Source of the DNA: Cucumis sativus
Taxonomy: Eukaryota; Streptophyta; Magnoliopsida; Cucurbitales; Cucurbitaceae
DNA: 64,000 nt
Reading direction: 5' to 3'
NCBI RefSeq assembly: GCF_000004075.3
Contig: NC_026657.2
Coordinates: 10,044,001 to 10,108,000, forward strand
Positions 57,801 through 64,000 of the stretch are shown here, one piece after another. Each line of letters starts with the position of its first letter. Positions within the stretch are counted from its first letter, which is position 1. Under the pieces are notes generated by a model. That model was not told the origin of the DNA, made no database searches, and saw only the letters and a list, made by a program, of their open reading frames with translations. A program made the position numbers and the translations under genes.

Positions 57801-60800
57801 GTGTGTGTGTGTATGTGTTTGTGTGAGGTAAGAGTAAAATAGCCCTAAATGAAAGAAAAAAGTTGGGTGATGACAAGTGGGCATATGGTTTTCAATGTAG
57901 AAATTCGTCTGCTAATTCAGAAGTTGATGTAATGTCATTTCAATGTATCAAAAAAAGAAAAAAGAAAGATATGTAATTTAAATAAGAAAATAAAATTAAG
58001 AAAGAGTAAGGAGTAAATATAAAAAAGGAACAAAGAAGATATATCTTTTATAATTGTGAAATCAAATACCTTTTCCCATGAAATGACATTATGACTCATA
58101 TTTCAACCATATAGTTATTTTTATATCTCTATTTTCTTTTAATTAAAAAAGGGGTAAGAATAATATGATTTATTATTAAAACAACAAAATTGATAGATAG
58201 GTCACATCATCCCATATTACTTTTCCCTATACATTTAATTCCTCTTTTAGTTTTAGGAATGCCCGTGAAAATAACAAAAAAAAAATTTATAATAAATATG
58301 TTTTTTTTTTAAGTATAGAGATTAAATTTAAATTTTGAAATAAAATTAGAAAACAATAATATATATATAAAAGATGACATCAAATCCCACAAAAAAAGAA
58401 AGAAAAAGAAACACAAAATGTTGGTTGCCAACCATGCATTATTTATCCATCAAACATGCAAACAACACCATATATACGAAACACCATTTTAGGCTTAAGA
58501 AAAAACAAATGAAATGATAATAAGAAAATAAGAGATGAGAAAGAAAGAGAAGAAAACATATATACAAAGGAAAGGATTAGAAGAAAGACTTTAATGTGGC
58601 AGCTGCCATATGCATATGGCCCCTTCCTCATCACTACTCTTCATTTCCACCATTACCTTTCGTCAACAAAACACCTGCTAAACGACGCCATTTTAAATCA
58701 TTTCAATCTTCCCTTCTTCTTTTTCATTTGTTTTACTTTTATGGTTTTCTTCAAAACTTCACCTTCTCTATTTAATATATATACATGTGAGTTATTTGTT
58801 TTACTTTTTTCGCTACGCTTATCTCAAACGGATGGATATATATCCAAAGAAAATTGAGAGGCGGCATGGAATTAAAACATACATCCCAAATGAGAATGGA
58901 TTAGAGCACTAAGTTTCGAACCGATTGGATAACCGGAGAATATACCAATTGAGAAATAGTTGAGTCGTATTTGGCATGCCTACCTACAATGACCTTGGAT
59001 GTTACATACACTATCTTGACTTCGTCATAGTTATAAGTAACAACAATATTTGAGTGTCAGATGAGCAACATTACAAATAAGCCCATTTGATGGCTCTCGA
59101 GAAAAGAGATATTACATGTTTGGATTGTTTTCTAAAGTGTTTTTTTTTTAAAAAAACATTAATAAACAATTAGAAATTCAATCCAAACGCACCCTAAATT
59201 TGGACCTTAGCTTACTTTTATTTTCTTAGTTGAACCATACAATCTACAATTTAGACGTTAGAGTGTAATAGCTAGGTTTGGTATTCAACCGAAAACTTTC
59301 ATGTAGATCAATTTAAAAGACGAGATTCACACTCATTAATAGAAATGAGTATGCAGACAAACTCACAACAACCACAAATCCATTGGAATTTTTAAGATTT
59401 CAACAAGTTTTATAAACCAATTTAATTTTGAAATGAAAGAGGGTGTAGGTAAAGACACTTATTAATTAATCAAAATCCGAATTATATAAGGCATGTTTCT
59501 AAAAACAGACTTGATGGGTTTCTACTTCCTTTCGTTGAAACTCCATAACTTTACAACCTTAAAGAAAAACCAATTCATTACTTGTTTCTGTCACACACTT
59601 TTGATTCACTCTCATTTCTTCTTTTTCATCAGTGGCTTTTTGGTGATTGGCTTTGAGAGGAAAATGGCAAAAAGCTTCATCATATCATCGCTATATAAAT
59701 TGTGTGTATATATATATATATATCTATCTATTTATAAACCGTTGAGCTTTTTCCTTCTTTTTTTTTTCTTTTCTCTTTTGGAGGCTTTGGGGATGATATG
59801 ATTGTGAATTTCAAAATTGGTCGACTTTGTATTTGAGGAAATGAGTGAGAAACAAAGTGATAACAAAAAAATGATAATCATCAATTGGGCCCAATATTAA
59901 GTGGGTCTTGAAAATTATGAATTTTCATAAATTTCAAGATAAAGACTTCCTATCCCTCTCATATGAAATTCTCACTTCAACAATACAAACAATTCATAAT
60001 TAAATGCATATCAACATTTTAAAAATTTTATAAATATACTAAACACTTCAACAAAAGTCCATCAATCATACATCAATACTTCCAATACCATACATTTGTC
60101 TATTTAATATATTTTACTATATTTTTTACAATTTTAAAAAACATGTTGGTATATTTTGCTAATAGTCCAATTCTTTATTTTAGACCATGATATTCCATTC
60201 TAGTTATATTTTTTCAATCTTCTAGGTCATAGATTAGTAAAAGATATGTTATAACTATTTTTGAAATATTTTCAAAAGTTTTATCATTTAAAATAAAAAA
60301 ATTTGACAAACTATTTACATTTTATAGAACAAAAAAAGATAAAATTTATTACACTTGATTCTTTTATGGAGGATAAATATTTTGTCCAATATTCTTTTTT
60401 TTATGATTTTTTTTTAAAAATAAAAATAAAAACCTCATATATTATTTTAAAGAAATAAAAAAAAAGTTATAAGGTGAGAGCATCTCCAAGAAGTTAGTAT
60501 ATCCAAGGACATGCACCAAATTTTGCTTAACAAAAGTGGCAAGTGGGTCTTTTGTTCTTTGTCACATGCAATGACCTAATCAAAAGTTTAAATATATCAT
60601 TCAACCTTAAACTACTTTATAATTTACCCATCAACATTTCAAAACATAGGATTTTTTAAAAAATTTAATTATTATGATGCTATTTAAAAGCATTACAAAA
60701 TTTTGAATTAATTAGTTATTGAATAGTTTTGATCATTAATGTACGTGTAAACAAAATTAGAAAAAATAATTTATATATTGACATTTAGGGTTAGATCACG

Positions 60801-63800
60801 AGATCAGTCCCATTTAAAATATATGTAAGGTCAAATTTATGGTAACTATCAAGATATATAATTATTAGTTTTTGCTTTTTCTTAATCAAACTTTAATCTA
60901 ATTTTAGCCCATCCCACACTATTGATTCAATGATGATCTCTTCTTCTAACCCACATGGTGGTTTACTTTATGATTAATTAATTAAATTTCAAAGTAACCA
61001 AAGTAATTTAATTATATGGAGAAAAAGAGTGATAAGGACGAAAATAAAAGTTGTATGTTAGCAAAGCAATTTTCGCGTTTCAATATTTTGTTCCCTATTT
61101 TGTTTAATGCTACACAATCAATAGAAGACGACCAAATTTAATTTCGATGATTTCATTTTAAAGTACTTTTTTTTTTAATAATAACGATCAAGCATTTCAT
61201 TTTTATTAAAATTGATTCTGAAATTATGTAATGACATATTGAAAAAATATATATATAAATAAGAGAATAACTTGAACACAAAATATAAATTGAAGTTAAA
61301 AGTGTGTATATATATATGATGGGATTTTAAATAAGTATTTAGAAATATTAATTAAATAAATAAATATATGAAATTTTTTTATAGGGTCTATTTAATCATG
61401 ATTGTTAATCACAATTTAAAATTACTAAACACTAAGACATACATTTTGAGATTAACTCTAATGAGTTAGAAAAGATGGTAGTGCACCCGACCATAATCTA
61501 TTCATAACTATATTAGTAATATTTTATTATATTTATAAATATTTTTAATTCAATTTATTATATTTAAAAATAATTTACTTGTTCTTAAAACAACACTAAA
61601 TAAGCAAACCATGTTAATTAAATCAAATAATATTTTTATCACATGCATTAAGTCTTAAACCATATAATCAACGATAATATCCTAAACTAATGTTTCTTCC
61701 ACTTAAATCCAAGGATGAACACACAAAATCATGTGAATTAATGTAGTTAATTAATTAAGAAAAAGAAAATAGACTTTTTGTTAATTTTTGGTCCCATATC
61801 ATTATTATTTCACTATTCTTTGATATGTCATTTTCTTTTCTATATATATATACACAAAAAAAGAACTAAAACAATACTATTCCCCATATATAGAGGCCCC
61901 TAAGAGGGAGTTGCAATCCTAATTTAGTCACACACAAAAGAAAGTAAACCAAAAATAGACCCTACTAATAAACCAAAATGGCAACCAAAAATATTTTCAT
62001 ATACATGATAAGGTAATGGCAAAATATATATATCCTGCATGACCATACTTTTTTTTCTACTTCAAGTGGGTGTTCTCATTATAAAAGCAGTTGGAGAGTA
62101 AAGCCAGAGAGGAAGGCAATATGTGAATAATATTAATTTGAATTATTATATTATGTGATCATAAACTATATAGTATATAATAATAATATGTTTACACTTG
62201 TTACATAGTGGGTGACCCAAAAACAATCATATGAAAAAGTGGAGAGAGAGAGAGAGAAATGAGGAAGAAAAAAAGGAGGGTTTTGTTTCAAAATTTGAAA
62301 TCTCTCTCTCTCTCTCTCTCTCGAGTTGGGAAAAAAAGGAAAATAAATAAAAATGTAAAAATGTAAAAATGAAAATAAAAATTCAAAGGGTAGGTGGAAG
62401 GATATGCCACCTTTATAGTATAGTCATTGTCCACGTTTTCATTTGTACCAAACCTTACCCACCTCTATATATATATAGCAAACATTATATGTATATTATG
62501 TTAAAATATAAGTTTTGGTAACATTCAAATTTGAATCAAATCAATGTTTTTACGTTAATTAAGTTCACTCAGAATCAAGATTTTAGGTTTAAATTTTCCA
62601 ATCTCTAACTTATACTAAGAAATCAATCTTTTTACCGTATAGTTTAAGAATGTCTATTTAAATTTTAAATTTTATGTTTATTAAATTTTATATAATTTAT
62701 CATTGTGTATGAAAAGATATTTGACTCATTATTGTTATTACTATTGTTTTTGAAAGGAAAGATTTTACATCTTTTATAAGATACATTACATGTGCAGCTT
62801 CTTCTTTTATGGCCAATTAGATTAGATGTTACTGGTGTTATTTAATATGAAAAACTACAAAAACTATTCAGTAGTAGGGTAGTACTTGTAATGATATTTT
62901 CAATTTTTCAATAATACAACTAGTGATTAAACTTTTAAAGGTGATAAAATTGGACTAATATAAATGATGAAATATGGTCTCAAAATTATATAATCAATAC
63001 AAAATTGTAAGTTTAAAAGTTCATTTTTAAACTTCGGATAAGTTTTGAAATCTAATTTTTAATTTTGAAAGTTTAAGAATATCTAAGTGTTAAGTGATTT
63101 TTGAAATTTATCATATTTAATATTATAATACATGAAGTCCAAAGAAGCCAATAATCCAAATAATCACGATTCGGTTCAAGAACAGTGAACTAGAAAATAA
63201 ACCGTCACTTGAAAGGACATCTCCTAACTAATTACATGAAGTTCATTTCATTTATAAATGATTGAATATCTTCATAGACTTAGTTAAATACAAAATAAAA
63301 ATTTAACAAAGGTATATATTTGACATTTTTGTAAAAGAAACATTAAGAACAAAATTGATATTTTTATAAAGTTTAGTGACAAAATTGTAATTTTAACTTC
63401 ACATCATCACAGGTTTACAATAGCATTCCTCTCTCCAAACCTTATTAGTCATGATTTCATATACCCTATATAATATATGAAAATGATTGTCACACACACT
63501 AATATATATATAGAGAGAGAGAGAAATTTTTGAATTAAAAAAAGAAAAATTGAGAAGCCAAATGTAAATGTATTGGATATTGGAGAATCATGGGTGTGTA
63601 CGTAGAAGGAAATTAAAATAATTAAAAGAAAATGAGAAAAAATAGAAGTCAAAGATAAAGAGAAAAAGAATCTATTAAATGTGCCCAAATTTGAAAGAAG
63701 ACAAAGAGAAGGCTATTTTTCACTACGCAACACCCTTTCTTTATTACTATATTTTTTTAATTATCACGATAAAGTTACCTCTACAATTCTCAATTCTCAG

Positions 63801-64000
63801 CTTTGGAAAACGCCTAAATCACATCATTTTATTCACTAATTCATTTTTTTTCAAAAAATTTGACTAATTGTTATTACTTTAATCCATTGTTTTCTAAAAT
63901 AATACTTCAAGTTGGAAAACTATATCATACCTGCCACTATATTAAATTATAACATGTTTTATAGTATGACATAAAATTGAATGCCTTATAAGGATATGTC
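54850..64000. other. 9-kb gene-free AT-rich terminal region
   Basis: No supported gene, tRNA or miRNA precursor. Frames at 58.4-58.86, 59.49-59.8 and 63.45-63.69 kb are low-complexity. The region carries a small MITE at about 59.11-59.2 kb, a (TC)n tract at about 62302-62323, a GA tract near 62241-62257 and several TATATA runs. Confidence 0.5.
59114..59196. mobile_element. Short MITE, ~83 bp
   Basis: ACATGTTTGGATTGTTTTCT at the left pairs with the right end, whose reverse complement reads GGGTGCGTTTGGATTGAATTTCT. This leaves an AT-rich loop with a T8A9-like centre. The GTTTGGATTG terminal repeat is a frequent plant MITE end. Confidence 0.6.

Noticed and set aside
58594-58640. Palindromic GCCATATGCATATGGC region as a miRNA or protein-binding site
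   Set aside because: The palindrome is short, does not fit a plant miRNA precursor, and there is no matching known miRNA sequence.

Overview
The window is nuclear DNA of a flowering plant, most likely a core eudicot. The genes have many GT-AG introns, the intergenic DNA is very AT-rich, there are (TA)n and (CT)n microsatellites, MITE-like inverted repeats and LINE tails, and the proteins are plant-specific families (PLS-class PPR, OVATE, plastid SecE, FdC-type ferredoxin, SMP-type LEA). A cucurbit is my guess, but nothing in the sequence proves it.

Layout, left to right. 0-2.1 kb: AT-rich, no gene. 2.17-3.44 kb (+): membrane protein with a possible ERG2/sigma-1-receptor-like C-terminal part. 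3.86-6.40 kb (-): decayed DYW-class PPR gene, head to head with a 6-exon gene (6.59-10.80 kb, +) for a conserved 258-aa protein of unknown role; that gene's fourth intron carries two LINE tails. 14.6-15.1 kb (+): HSP20-like protein. 18.3-21.8 kb (-): DUF7081/Oberon-type zinc-finger protein with a MITE in its first intron. 24.24-24.76 kb (-): short TSR2-like gene, head to head with the LOI1/MEF11-like PPR gene (25.1-27.3 kb, +). 28.05-30.05 kb (+): SMP-domain LEA protein with a recent internal duplication. 32.4-33.0 kb (+): OVATE family protein. 37.4-38.0 kb (+): plastid SecE1. 39.4-39.8 kb (+): FdC1-type ferredoxin. 45.5-49.8 kb (+): nine-exon SurE-type phosphatase. 52.1-52.5 kb (-): two-exon gene for a conserved 61-aa plant protein. 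52.6-64 kb: no gene I can support; AT-rich DNA, a small GC-richer island at 54.1-54.85 kb, MITEs and microsatellites.

From memory of Arabidopsis gene numbers, the order PPR, HSP20-like, LOI1, OFP11, SECE1, FDC1, SurE follows At4g14820, -830, -850, -860, -870, -890, -930, while SMP/RAB28 and TSR2 neighbour each other at At3g22490-22510. The window therefore looks like an ancestral segment that Arabidopsis now holds split over two chromosomes. The genes do not form a pathway. Several act in organelles: SECE1 and FDC1 in plastids, and the two PPR genes belong to families that usually edit organelle RNA. Both PPR loci, and TSR2, have lost or shortened their C-terminal ends. I found no CRISPR array, rRNA, tRNA or recognisable miRNA hairpin. 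All splice sites were placed by eye from GT/AG signals, frame continuity and family resemblance.
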